NCBI RefSeq assembly: GCF_051521505.1
Contig: NZ_CP150356.1
Location: 8,432,001 to 8,496,000 of the forward strand
Origin: Sorangium sp025924095
GTDB taxonomy: Bacteria > Myxococcota_A > Polyangia > Polyangiales > Polyangiaceae
Direction: 5' to 3'
DNA: 64,000 nt
Shown in pieces: positions 44,398-53,537 of the stretch. Below the pieces are notes generated by a model, which saw only the letters and a list, made by a program, of their open reading frames with translations, ran no database searches and was not told the origin of the DNA. Numbering within the stretch: the stretch's first letter is position 1; each line of letters begins with the position of its first letter. A program made the position numbers and the translations under genes.

Positions 44398-45087
44398 ATG
44401 CCGAACCTCTCCCTCTCGTTCGCCTCGAAGGAAGCGTCGCTCTCCGTGCGCCGCTTTTCGGTCCGGGAGCGGATGTCATCGCTCTTCGAGGTCTGCGTGC
44501 TGGCCGCCTCCGAACGTGACGATCTCGACTTCGACAGCATCGTCGGCAAGGCCGCTGCTTTCAAGGCCGAGTCGGGTACGGCGCACCCCCTCTCGCCAGC
44601 GCCGGTCTGGGCCGGCCTGGGCGCTGACATGGAGCAGGTGAAGGCCGAGCCGACGGGGCTCTCCACCTACCGGCTGCACATCGTGCCCTGGCTGTTCCGT
44701 ACGACGCTCCGGAGCAGCAGCCGCATCTTTCAGCACCTCACGATCCCGGACATCGTTCTCCGGATCCTTGGCGAGTGGGAGATCCAGCCGGATGTCCTCC
44801 TCGGGGCGAAATATCCGGCGTACGAGTACCGCGTCCAGTACGGCGAGACCGACTTCGCCTTCCTGAGCCGCTTGCTCGAAGAGGCGGGCATCTCGTTCTG
44901 CTTCGCACACGGCGAGGACAGCGGGCGCGCGGGAGTCGAGCTGAGCCGGCTCGTCCTGAGCGATGCGCCTTGTCAAGCGACAGTAACTTCGGCTCTCCCG
45001 CACTTTTGCTGCACACGACGCGAGAGCAGCCGGCCTCTTCCATCGGTTTGTTCGCGGATCCCAGAGGTGGCGAGCCGGCTCAACTGA
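44398..45087 (+). pseudogene. Truncated vgrG
   Basis: About 200 residues match the N-terminal gp27-like part of VgrG: 'FEVCVLAASERDDLDFDSIV', 'RLHIVPWLFRTTL', 'YRVQYGETDFAFLSRLLEEAG' and 'RLVLSDA'. A full VgrG needs 600-830 residues including the OB domain and needle, all missing. Similarity ends at about 44990, exactly where an element with terminal inverted repeats begins; the last 32 residues of the open frame are encoded by that element. It is therefore a broken gene, perhaps disrupted by insertion and deletion. Confidence 0.8.
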
Positions 45088-45114
45088 ACCTTTCCGCAAA
45101 AGTGCGAGAGAGCC
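44991..45114. mobile_element. Short element with 19-bp terminal inverted repeats (MITE-like)
   Basis: Left end 44991-45009 GGCTCTCCCGCACTTTTGC and right end 45096-45114 GCAAAAGTGCGAGAGAGCC are inverted copies with one mismatch. The ends beginning GGCTCT recall ISL3-family insertion sequences. The 124-bp body has no transposase, so it is a nonautonomous or deleted copy. No clear target duplication flanks it. It lies at the point where vgrG homology breaks off. Confidence 0.6.
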
Positions 45115-45822
45115 AGAGTAGTTGACGTCGGTCACTGCTGGAAGCAAACCGCCCGGGCGCCGCGCTGTCCTACGCGCCGGGCTCACCTGCCCCAGCATCG
45201 CTCGGTGCGGCGAGCAATTCGCCACCGCCGACACAATCATCAGCACCGTCGAGGATCGACGCGAGAACGCTCCGCCGATGCCTACGACGCCAGGCCCGGC
45301 GTGCGGGTGCTGATCGGGCCGCGACTCGCCCGCGCCATGCGCCGCAGGGGCCTCGCGCTGGTAGATGCGCCGCCCGCGCCCGAGAAGGCGCTCCGCGATC
45401 ACGGGGCCGGCGACAGCGTCGCGGGCTCCGTCGCCTTCTTTTCGCCCGGCCTCTCTCGGTCGAGGAAACGTGCCGGCGCCGCGGACAGCACAGCGCCGTG
45501 GTGCTGCCAGGAAGCGATCCGATCGAGGACAGACGGGACGCGTCGCGCCATGCCGCCGGCGCGCTCGGCAGTTCCGTGCGGTTCGCCCGCCGTGTGGGCC
45601 TGCTGCCTCCCCGCCGCGACGTGTCCACCCGCTCCGCCGGGTCCGAGGGGGAGCGCTGTTCGCGGATTCCATGTCGGAGCAGCGCGGAGAAATCCTGTTG
45701 CAGCGGAGGATAGGGCGGGCAGAGCATCACCGCCGGAGGCGAGCGCGGCGGGGGGCCCGTCGGTCATCTTGAGCGTCGACGTCGGGCCGGTTGCGCGTCT
45801 AATCTTCGCGATGGGGGCAGCC
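45115..45822. other. Gene-free region before the sigma54 activator
   Basis: About 700 bp. Open frames exist on both strands but none has protein-like composition or a recognised family; it may hold remains of the rest of the broken vgrG operon. No -24/-12 promoter was recognised. Confidence 0.4.
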
Positions 45823-47658
45823 ATGGACGACCAGCGGCACGACGACGGACGGAACGACACGAGCACCGAGAAGCTCCCGGGCGGCGGGGATGGGCCGCCC
45901 TCACGACCGCGGCCGCGCGGCGTCTCCGTCTTGTTTTGCCATCGCGGTGGTGTCGAAGCGATGCGGATCGAGCCTGACCAGCCGTCGATGGTCATCGGCC
46001 GGCGCGCGCCCGCGGATCTGTGCATCCCCGACCCCATCATTTCCCAGCCGCATGCGCGGTTCACGCTTGTCGACGGCTACGTCCTCGTCGAGGACCTCGA
46101 CTCCACGAACGGAACCTGGGTGAACCGCGAGCGGATCGACAGGCCTGCCATCCTCACGCCGGGCGGCGAGGCCATGCTCGGAAACGTCAGCGCTCATGTC
46201 GTCGCTCTCGGTCCCGTCGCCACGCCGATTGTGCTGGGCGAAGCGGCCTTCTATCGGGAGCTCGACGTGGAGCTCGCGCGTGCGCAGTGCTTGAACCGAA
46301 GTTTTGCGATCTTTGCAGTCCGCCCTGGCGAAACGGAGATAGCCCGCGCCAGGTCCGGATCGTGGGCCATGCAGCTCCCGGCGAATCTGCGGGCTGTTGA
46401 TCGTGTGCATCTGTGCAGGCCGGATACCGCGCTGATCCTGCTACCCGAGGCGAGCGCGGAGGACGCCGTTCGGATGGCAAGCGGGGTCGCCTACGGCGCC
46501 GGTCAAGGCGGAGTTCGCCGCGTCGGCTTGGCCGTCTACAAAAAAGCCGGAAGCTCGGCACAGAAGCTCGTCGACCGAGCACGCGAGGCGGCGGGCCGCG
46601 CGACCCTGGAGCGTCCCGTCGTTGATGCGTCGACCAGCCGAAGGTCGGAGGGGGACGTGGACATCTTCGACGCCCCGATCATCGGCGCGTCTCAGCAAGA
46701 GCTGTTCAGCAAGGCCCAGCGCGTGGCCTCGGCGCGCGTTCCCGTACATATCAAGGGCGAGACCGGTGCGGGCAAAGAGGTGCTCGCGCGCTTTCTCCAT
46801 GAGCGCGGTCCGCGCTCAGGCAAGCCCTTCGTCGCAGTAAACTGCGGCGCTATCCCTAGCAACATCGTCGAGAGCGAGCTCTTCGGCCACGAAAAGGGCG
46901 CTTTTACCGGTGCTGATCAGTCAAAGCTAGGCTATTTCGAGGCAGCTGACAAAGGGACATTGTTCCTCGACGAGGTCGGCGAGCTAGACCCGGAAGTGCA
47001 GAAGACGCTGCTCCGAACGCTCGAAACGCGCAGCATCCGCCGGGTCGGCGCGACCCAAGAGACGAAAATCGACGTGCGGGTCATCTCGGCCACGCACCGC
47101 GACCTTAAGGCGATGGTCGAGGACGGCCAGTTTCGCGGGGATCTAATTTTTCGGCTGAACACGATTGAGCTGGAGATGCGTCCTCTGCGCGAGCGGTCTG
47201 ATGAAATTGAGGCGTTTGTGGAGCGCTTCCTGAAACGCGCGAACAATGACAACGGCCGCAGCGTGCGTGGCATCGCCCCCGAGGCGATGGCGCTGCTCCG
47301 CGCGTACAGCTGGCCGGGGAACGTACGCGATCTCCGCAACGCCATCGATCACGCCGTCGTGTTGGCCGAGGGCGATCAAATCCAGCTGGAGGATCTGCCG
47401 CCGCGTCTGCTCGCGAACGCCCTACCGGCGGGAGCCGAAGGTGCCCCTATGGCAGTTCTGCAGCCGGATCTCGCCGAGAAACAAACGACCGGCGGCAAAC
47501 TCCGGTCAGAGCGGGATCGTACGGAAGCACAGCTCATCAAGGATGCGCTCCTAAAGACGGGGGGGAATGTGATGAGAGCGGCGGAGCGACTCGGAATCCC
47601 GCGCGGTACGCTGAGGCACAAGATCAAGGTTTTCGGCATCAAGCTCCCGAAGCGATAG
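45823..47658 (+). CDS. FHA-domain sigma54-dependent transcription activator
   Basis: 611 residues. An FHA domain (about 45-130, 'MVIGRRAPADLCIPDPIIS', 'DLDSTNGTWVN') reads phospho-threonine. A middle region follows, then a sigma54 AAA+ domain with Walker A 'GETGAGKE' near 313, the sigma54-contact loop 'GAFTGA' near 359, 'GTLFLDEVGELD' and 'WPGNVRDLRN'. A Fis-type helix-turn-helix ends the protein ('GNVMRAAERLGIPRGTLRH'). FHA input means it is switched by a Ser/Thr kinase; the kinase gene downstream is a candidate. Start taken at the second ATG (45823), which has a GGGGG box just upstream. Confidence 0.92.
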   Translation: MDDQRHDDGRNDTSTEKLPGGGDGPPSRPRPRGVSVLFCHRGGVEAMRIEPDQPSMVIGRRAPADLCIPDPIISQPHARFTLVDGYVLVEDLDSTNGTWVNRERIDRPAILTPGGEAMLGNVSAHVVALGPVATPIVLGEAAFYRELDVELARAQCLNRSFAIFAVRPGETEIARARSGSWAMQLPANLRAVDRVHLCRPDTALILLPEASAEDAVRMASGVAYGAGQGGVRRVGLAVYKKAGSSAQKLVDRAREAAGRATLERPVVDASTSRRSEGDVDIFDAPIIGASQQELFSKAQRVASARVPVHIKGETGAGKEVLARFLHERGPRSGKPFVAVNCGAIPSNIVESELFGHEKGAFTGADQSKLGYFEAADKGTLFLDEVGELDPEVQKTLLRTLETRSIRRVGATQETKIDVRVISATHRDLKAMVEDGQFRGDLIFRLNTIELEMRPLRERSDEIEAFVERFLKRANNDNGRSVRGIAPEAMALLRAYSWPGNVRDLRNAIDHAVVLAEGDQIQLEDLPPRLLANALPAGAEGAPMAVLQPDLAEKQTTGGKLRSERDRTEAQLIKDALLKTGGNVMRAAERLGIPRGTLRHKIKVFGIKLPKR

Positions 47659-47675
47659 GCCATCGTTGGCGACCG

Positions 47676-47738
47676 GGTGGCGAACCTTGGCCCGTCGGTG
47701 GCGAACCTTGGCCCGCCGGTGGCGAACCTTGGCCAGCG
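47676..47738. repeat. Three 21-bp tandem repeats upstream of the kinase gene
   Basis: Units of GGTGGCGAACCTTGGCCCGYC at 47676, 47697 and 47718, the last diverging after 15 bp. They lie 18 bp after the activator stop and about 240 bp before the kinase start. They could be operator copies or a decayed repeat; in one frame they encode V-A-N-L-G-P units, with no sign of a gene. Confidence 0.8.
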
Positions 47739-47974
47739 CCCCGCGCAGGCGATGAGCAACGATGCGGATTTTCGCAGGGATCCGCGACGCGCCTGGCTCG
47801 GCATGCAACGTGCTGAGTGTCCGCGACGTGAGCGCGAAGAGCGAAGGCAGCACGACGATGCCGCAGAGGAGACCTGAGGGGGAATGCCTCCAAGGGCTCG
47901 CGTCTGCCGCGAGGTCTCCCCGGAGGATAGGACCCCAGGCCGGCGTCGAAGCTGCGGTAGCCTCCTGCTCTCGG

Positions 47975-50900
47975 ATGAGCGACAAGCAGGGAACAGCCAG
48001 CGACGCACCGGACGAGCCTCGCCAGCTCGGCCCGTACCGGATCATCGAACACCTCGGCAGAGGCGGCATGGGCGTCGTCTTCCGCGCCGCACACGCCCTG
48101 ACAGGCGAGGAAGTGGCCATCAAGACGGTGCGCGGCGTGAACGACGCCGACCACCTCGCCGCGATACGCCGTGAGACGCGGGTGCTCCGCCGCTTGAACC
48201 ACCCTGGCATCGTTCGCTTCCTCGACGAGGATGTCACCGGCGGGGTGCCCTGGGTCGCGATGCCGCTCCTCCGGGGCGGCACGCTCCGGGATCACATCGC
48301 GGCTGCCTTTCCGAAGGACGCCGGCATGGGGGCGGCGATCACCGTTCCCGCGCAAGCCTCGGGGTCCGTTGCGGCCAGCGTCCGCCTGCGCACCGATGGG
48401 CCCGTAGCGAGCGCGGACGCGCGCCCGCTCGGCCCGATGCTCACGCTGCTCCGTCGCCTTTGCGCGCCGCTCGCCTACCTGCATGGCGAGGGCCTGGTGC
48501 ACCGCGATCTCAAGCCCGCGAACATCGTCCTCCAGGACGACGGACGCCCTGTCCTCGTCGACCTGGGGATCGCTGTTCACTTCGGCGGCGCCGGCCGCGA
48601 GGAGCTCGACGTGGATCCGCTCGCCGGCAGTTTGGCCTACACGGCCCCGGAGCAGCTCCAGGGGGAACCGGTCGACGCGCGCGCCGATCTCTACGCGCTC
48701 GGCTGCATCCTCTACGAGTGCGTGACGGGACGAACTCCCTTCCTTGGCGACGCCTCGTCCCTTTGCGAGCAGCACCGCTCCGCCCCGCCTCAGCGCCCCT
48801 CGGCTCTTGTCACGGCCCTCCCCGCAGCACTCGACGACCTCATCCTCGCGCTCATGGCGAAGAATCCACAGCGTCGGGTCCAGTACGCCGCCGACGTCGC
48901 CACAAAGCTCGTCGCGCTGGGCGCGGCGGCCGAGCGCGACGACGGTCCGCCGCCGCGCGTGTACCTGTACCGGCCCGTGCTCGCAGGCCGCACCGATGCC
49001 GTCTGCAAGCTGCAGGTGCTGGCCCAGCGCGCCGCCTCCGAGCGGCGAGGCGGCATCGCGCTGGTGCGCGGGGAGAGCGGCTCGGGCAAGACGCGGCTCG
49101 TGCGGGAGGTGAGCCGCACCGTCTTGGCGAAGGGCCTGCCGCTCCGGGTGTTCTCGGGCCTGTGCGTTGCGCCTGGGGCCGGCGAGGCGGGTGCGACGGC
49201 GGCGATGGCCGCCCCGCTGCAACCGCTGCGTACGACGCTCTTGGCCGCGGTCGATCAAGCGCGCGCATCCGAGGCCGAAGCAGACCGGCTCTTCGGCGGG
49301 CGCCGCGAGGTGCTCGCAGCCTACGTGCCAGAGCTGCGAGCGCTCGGGTGCCCGTCGGAGCCGGCGCCCCTGCCGCCCTCGCAGGCGCGGAAGCGTGTCG
49401 TCTCCGCGCTGCGGGAGACCCTTCGGGCGCTGGCCGAGGCGAGGCCGCTCTGCCTTCTCCTGGACGACCTGCAGTGGGCCGATGATCTCACCCTGGCCCT
49501 GCTCGATGCGTTTGCCCGAGCCGAGCCCGACGAGCGCGGTGGCGTGCTGATCATCGGCACCTACCGGATGGAGGAGACGCGCCCGGAGCTCGAGGATATC
49601 GCGCACGTCCCGGGGGCCACCTCGATCCGGCTCGACAAGCTGGCCGCTCGCGACATCGAGGACATGGTCGTGGGCATGCTCTCGCCGAGCATGCCGCCCC
49701 GGACCGTGCTCGACGCGCTCATCTGCAACGCGAACGGCAACCCCTTCTTCGTCGCCGAGTACCTTCGCGCGGCCCTCGACGCAGGGGAACTCCAGCGGGA
49801 CCAGGGCGGCAGCTTCTCTTTCAAGGGGCGCGGCGCCGCGGCGCTCGCGTCCCTCCAGATCCCGGACACGCTGGACGAGCTGCTCGGACGGCGGCTCGAC
49901 CTGCTCGATGCGGAGGCGCGTGAGGTCGCGGCGTGGGCGGCGGTGCTGGGACAGGAGCTCGACGACGAGCTCCTCTTCGCAGGCCCACGCGGACAAGACG
50001 CAGCCACCAGGGCAGTTGCGGAACTCCGGGCGCGGCGAATCCTCGAGGAGACGGAGACAGCACGGCTGCGCTTTGTGCACGACAAGCTGCGCGAGAAGGT
50101 CTACAGCCGGCTCGACCCGGGAGCGCGGGCCGCGCTGCACCGGCGCGCCGGCGAGGCGCTCGAGGCGCGCGGCGCCCAGGCGCCGGTGCTCGCGCACCAC
50201 TTCGCGGGAGCAGGCCTCCACGGCAAGGCCGGCGCGCACTTCGCGCAGGCCGCGCAGCGCGCCGCCGAGGTCTATGCGAACCGCGACGCCGTCCGCTTCT
50301 ACCGCTTGGCCATCGACGCCCTCTCGACCGCTGGCGTCGCGCCCGCAGCGCTCGCCGACCTCCACGAGGGGCTGGGCGACGTGCTCGGGCTCATCGGGCA
50401 TCAGGCAGAGGCCCGCGATGCCTACGGCGCGGCGCTCGGCTCGGCCACTTCCCGCGTCGACCACGCTCGGCTCCACCGCAAGGTCGGCAAGACCTGGGAG
50501 ATGCACCACCAGCACGCCAGGGCGCTCGAGTGCTATGGGCAGGCGGAGACCGCCCTCGGTGAGCAAACCGAGCGAGCCTCAGGCGAGGCCCAGACGTGGT
50601 GGAACGAGTGGATCCAGATCCATCTGGATCGCATCTCCGTGCATTATTGGCTCGCCGATCTCGCCCGGCTGGACGCCCTCATCGAGACCGTCCGCCCCGT
50701 GCTGGAGCAGAGGGGGACACCGCTGCACCGCGCCCACTACCTCCACGCGCTGACGCAGCGGGGCATCCAGCGCGATCGGTTCGTCGCGTCCGCCGATACG
50801 CTGCGCTACGCCGACGAGTGCGTCGCGGCGTACCACGCCGCGGACGCGCCGCCCGAAGGCCACTGGGCCCTGGCCGCTCGCTGCAGCCTCGCGATCGTCC

Positions 50901-51460
50901 GCATGCTGTACGGCGATCCCGACGAGGCCGAAGCCGAGATGCGCGACGCGCTTCCGATCGCGGAGCGGAGCGGCGACCTCGAGGTCATGACGCGCTGCCT
51001 GACCTATCTCACGGTCATCCAGCGCAGGCGGAACCTCGTCGAGGGTGCCGAGAACCTGGCCAAGCGGACCTTGAAGCTGGCAAGGGCTGAGAACGTCCGC
51101 GAGTACGCCGGAGCCGCCCTGGGCACCCTCGCGTGGTGCGCGCTCCAGCGCGGCGACCTCGCGCGGGCGGAGGAGGCAGGCCGGGAGGCTCTCGCCTGCT
51201 GGGAGCCGCTCCCCCTCGTCTACCCCTTCGAGTGGTTGGCCAGACTGCCGCTCTGCCGGGTGGAGCTCGCGCGTGGTCGCCTGGAGGGCGCCATCGCGCA
51301 GGTACGTGCGGTGCTCGACCCGCGGCAGCAACGCTTGCCGGGGCGGCTCACCAAGCTGCTCGACACGGCAGCTCGCGCCTTCGCAGCAGGCCGCGAGGCC
51401 CGCGCTTGCCGGCCGCTCGCGCTGGCGCTCCACGGCGCCCGCCACGGCGGCTACACGTGA
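47975..51460 (+). CDS. Ser/Thr kinase fused to an AAA ATPase and TPR repeats
   Basis: 1161 residues. Kinase domain at about 20-310 with 'LGRGGMGVVFRA', 'VAIKTV', 'HRDLKPANIV' near 176, DLG (instead of DFG) near 196 and 'APEQL'. Then an AAA_16/STAND-type ATPase with Walker A 'GESGSGKT' near 366 and Walker B 'LCLLLDDLQWADD' near 495. The C-terminal 450 residues are TPR-like. This is the PknK-like layout: a soluble kinase whose ATPase/TPR part senses a ligand. It lies between an FHA activator and the YcaO cluster, so it could control either. Start at the ATG just before the kinase fold. Confidence 0.92.
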   Translation: MSDKQGTASDAPDEPRQLGPYRIIEHLGRGGMGVVFRAAHALTGEEVAIKTVRGVNDADHLAAIRRETRVLRRLNHPGIVRFLDEDVTGGVPWVAMPLLRGGTLRDHIAAAFPKDAGMGAAITVPAQASGSVAASVRLRTDGPVASADARPLGPMLTLLRRLCAPLAYLHGEGLVHRDLKPANIVLQDDGRPVLVDLGIAVHFGGAGREELDVDPLAGSLAYTAPEQLQGEPVDARADLYALGCILYECVTGRTPFLGDASSLCEQHRSAPPQRPSALVTALPAALDDLILALMAKNPQRRVQYAADVATKLVALGAAAERDDGPPPRVYLYRPVLAGRTDAVCKLQVLAQRAASERRGGIALVRGESGSGKTRLVREVSRTVLAKGLPLRVFSGLCVAPGAGEAGATAAMAAPLQPLRTTLLAAVDQARASEAEADRLFGGRREVLAAYVPELRALGCPSEPAPLPPSQARKRVVSALRETLRALAEARPLCLLLDDLQWADDLTLALLDAFARAEPDERGGVLIIGTYRMEETRPELEDIAHVPGATSIRLDKLAARDIEDMVVGMLSPSMPPRTVLDALICNANGNPFFVAEYLRAALDAGELQRDQGGSFSFKGRGAAALASLQIPDTLDELLGRRLDLLDAEAREVAAWAAVLGQELDDELLFAGPRGQDAATRAVAELRARRILEETETARLRFVHDKLREKVYSRLDPGARAALHRRAGEALEARGAQAPVLAHHFAGAGLHGKAGAHFAQAAQRAAEVYANRDAVRFYRLAIDALSTAGVAPAALADLHEGLGDVLGLIGHQAEARDAYGAALGSATSRVDHARLHRKVGKTWEMHHQHARALECYGQAETALGEQTERASGEAQTWWNEWIQIHLDRISVHYWLADLARLDALIETVRPVLEQRGTPLHRAHYLHALTQRGIQRDRFVASADTLRYADECVAAYHAADAPPEGHWALAARCSLAIVRMLYGDPDEAEAEMRDALPIAERSGDLEVMTRCLTYLTVIQRRRNLVEGAENLAKRTLKLARAENVREYAGAALGTLAWCALQRGDLARAEEAGREALACWEPLPLVYPFEWLARLPLCRVELARGRLEGAIAQVRAVLDPRQQRLPGRLTKLLDTAARAFAAGREARACRPLALALHGARHGGYT

Positions 51461-51592
51461 GCTGACCCTCGACTCAACCGGTTTTCTTGACGGCGCGCCG
51501 AGGCCCGCCGCGCGGCCCCCGTCCGCGCCCGGTCCGCGCTCGCGCACACCGCGTGTGAAGTTGCGATGACAAAACGAGAACGGAGCCGAGCC

Positions 51593-52243
51593 ATGTCCGA
51601 CGAGATCCAGTGCATCAACGATCAAAGAGGCCTTGTCTTCACCATCGATCGCGAGTCGAACCCCGTTTACCAACTGGAGTCCAGCGCGTGGGCGAGCGCA
51701 GATAACCGCTGGAACGAGTGCGATATCCCACCCGAAATTCGCGCCAAGGTCGCCTCCCTCAAGGAGACCGGCAAGCCTGGAGCATTCGTGCAGTTTCTCC
51801 AGGGCGACGTCGGTGTCTATGTCATATGCGAAAAGAACATCAAGAACCTCCCCGAGACGGCCTGCGACGATCTCGTCGTCCAGGAGGCGCGCGCGAAGCT
51901 GAGCAGCGCGCGAGGGCTCGCCGCTTATGATCTGGTCATCTGCGCCAAGAAAGGCACGATCCGCGCAGAGAGCGGCGAAACCTTCGAGACCCGCGAGGGC
52001 GACTACTACGTCGTCCACTGCCAATCGTGGGGACGCTTCGTCCTGAATCCCTCCTTGAGACCCGGGTTCGTCGAGACGACCAAAGAGGTCTTGCTCTTGC
52101 TCGAGGGACTGCACCGCAAGAACTTCCTCTCCATGAGCCCCGACCCTACGGGCGAGCGGCTGCCCCCGGACTTCGCGCAGCCGACAGCCGTCCCCGTCGG
52201 GATCAACTGCTACGTCCTCAACCTGTCGCGCTTCAAGCGCTGA
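51593..52243 (+). CDS. Unknown protein at the head of the YcaO-TfuA cluster
   Basis: 216 residues. Mixed alpha/beta with 'FTIDRESNPVYQLESSAWAS', 'CDDLVVQEARAKLSSARGLA', 'FETREGDYYVVHCQSWGRF' and a C-terminal 'YVLNLSRFKR'. No signal peptide, membrane segment or recognised family. GGAG 8 nt before the ATG at 51593 decides the start; an ATG 27 nt earlier is also in frame. It ends 19 nt before the YcaO gene, so it is very likely in the same operon and is a candidate substrate, partner or toxin for the YcaO-TfuA enzyme. Function unknown. Confidence 0.65.
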   Translation: MSDEIQCINDQRGLVFTIDRESNPVYQLESSAWASADNRWNECDIPPEIRAKVASLKETGKPGAFVQFLQGDVGVYVICEKNIKNLPETACDDLVVQEARAKLSSARGLAAYDLVICAKKGTIRAESGETFETREGDYYVVHCQSWGRFVLNPSLRPGFVETTKEVLLLLEGLHRKNFLSMSPDPTGERLPPDFAQPTAVPVGINCYVLNLSRFKR

Positions 52244-52262
52244 GCGGAGAGCCGGGGCTTCC

Positions 52263-53537
52263 ATGACCACCTCCACGAACCGCGCCAGCGCCGAGCAGCG
52301 ATCAGGCCCTCCGCCGCCGGTGCCCAAGCACTATCTCGCGGGCACCCACCGCCTCGTCTCTCCCGATGAGACGGTGGAGAGGGTCCGGCCTCTCCTGCCC
52401 GCGATGGGCATCACACGGATCGCCGACGTCACCGGCCTCGACACGCTCGGTGTGCCGGTGGTCATGGTCATCCGCCCCAACGCGCGATCGATCGCGGTCT
52501 CGCAAGGCAAGGGCTCGACGCTGGCCGCCGCGCGCGCCTCTGGCGTGATGGAGTCGATCGAGCAATGGCACGCCGAGCACATCCAGCTCCCGCTCAAGCT
52601 CGGCACCGTCAGCGAGCTCCGCCACCGCCACCGCCTCCTCGACGTTCACAATCTGCCGCGCCTGTCCGTCGTCGACTTCCATGAACATCTCCGCCTCTTC
52701 TGGGTGGCTGGCCTGGATCTCGTGACGGGCGCGCCCACCTGGGTCCCGTTCGAGGTCGTCCATACGGACTACGCGCTGCCGTTGCTCGCCGCGAGCGGAG
52801 CCTTCGTGATGAGCTCGAACGGGCTCGCCTCCGGCAACCACCCAATCGAGGCCGTGAGTCACGCGATCTGCGAGCTCATCGAGCGCGATGCAGCCACGCT
52901 CTGGAAGCTCTCGAGCCGGGACCAGCAGCGCCGCACCCGGGTCGACCTGTCCACGGTGGACGATCCGACATGCCGCGCCCTCTTGGAACAGGTGGAGCGC
53001 GCCGACGTGCGCGCATTTGTTTGGGAAATCACATCCGATATTGACGTTCCGGCCTTCTGCTGCACGCTCGTCGACCGCGCGCCCAACTTGCACCGGCCTA
53101 TCGCGCCGATGGTCGGCTTCGGCTGTCACCCCGCCCGCGGCGTGGCGCTACTGCGCGCGATCACCGAGGCGGCGCAGAGCCGGCTCACCGTCGTCACCGG
53201 CGTGCGCGACGACGTCCGCGCCCGCGGCAACGGGCCCGACGACGATCTCCGAGCGGCAAGCCGCTTCCTGGAGGAGCACGCGGGCGAGCCGCCCCAGCGC
53301 GGCTTCGACGACGCGCCCGATTACGCGGGCGAAACCTTCGACGACGACGTCGCCTGGGAAATCGAACGCCTGCGCACGGCGGGGCTCCACCAGATCGTCG
53401 CTGTCGACCTCACCCGCCCTGAGCTCGAGATCCCGGTGGTGCGCGTGGTCATCCCGGGCCTCGAGCCGCTCGACGATGTCCCCGGTTACATACCCGGCGC
53501 GCGCGCGCAGCGGCGCCTTTCGGAGCGCAGACCATGA
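52263..53537 (+). CDS. YcaO-domain protein (ATP-dependent backbone modifying enzyme)
   Basis: 424 residues. The YcaO ATP-binding signatures are present: 'SQGKGSTLAAARASGVMESI' near 79-98, 'GLASGNHPIEAVSHAICELI' near 190-210 and the C-terminal 'VVRVVIPGLEPL'. YcaO enzymes activate peptide-bond oxygens with ATP to make azolines, amidines or, with TfuA, thioamides. The next gene, overlapping by ATGA, encodes TfuA, so thioamide formation on a peptide or protein is the best guess. No short precursor-peptide gene was found close by. Cytoplasmic. Confidence 0.92.
   Translation: MTTSTNRASAEQRSGPPPPVPKHYLAGTHRLVSPDETVERVRPLLPAMGITRIADVTGLDTLGVPVVMVIRPNARSIAVSQGKGSTLAAARASGVMESIEQWHAEHIQLPLKLGTVSELRHRHRLLDVHNLPRLSVVDFHEHLRLFWVAGLDLVTGAPTWVPFEVVHTDYALPLLAASGAFVMSSNGLASGNHPIEAVSHAICELIERDAATLWKLSSRDQQRRTRVDLSTVDDPTCRALLEQVERADVRAFVWEITSDIDVPAFCCTLVDRAPNLHRPIAPMVGFGCHPARGVALLRAITEAAQSRLTVVTGVRDDVRARGNGPDDDLRAASRFLEEHAGEPPQRGFDDAPDYAGETFDDDVAWEIERLRTAGLHQIVAVDLTRPELEIPVVRVVIPGLEPLDDVPGYIPGARAQRRLSERRP

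Noticed and set aside
45115..45822. Possible continuation of the broken vgrG operon
   Set aside because: No frame on either strand gave recognisable gp5-like, needle, PAAR or effector sequence.
47677..47877. 66-codon frame encoding V-A-N-L-G-P repeats
   Set aside because: It is only the translation of three noncoding 21-bp repeats followed by unlike sequence; no ribosome site.
47639..50566. Very long minus-strand open frame (975 codons) opposite the kinase-ATPase-TPR gene
   Set aside because: It mirrors a gene with clear domains; composition is Arg/Ala/Glu-rich without motifs, as expected for antisense frames in high-GC DNA. Several others (e.g. 21090-24341, 58646-61273) were dropped for the same reason.
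52027..52266. Short frame next to YcaO as a possible RiPP precursor
   Set aside because: It lies wholly inside the 216-residue gene in another frame and has the Arg/Pro-rich look of a shadow frame.
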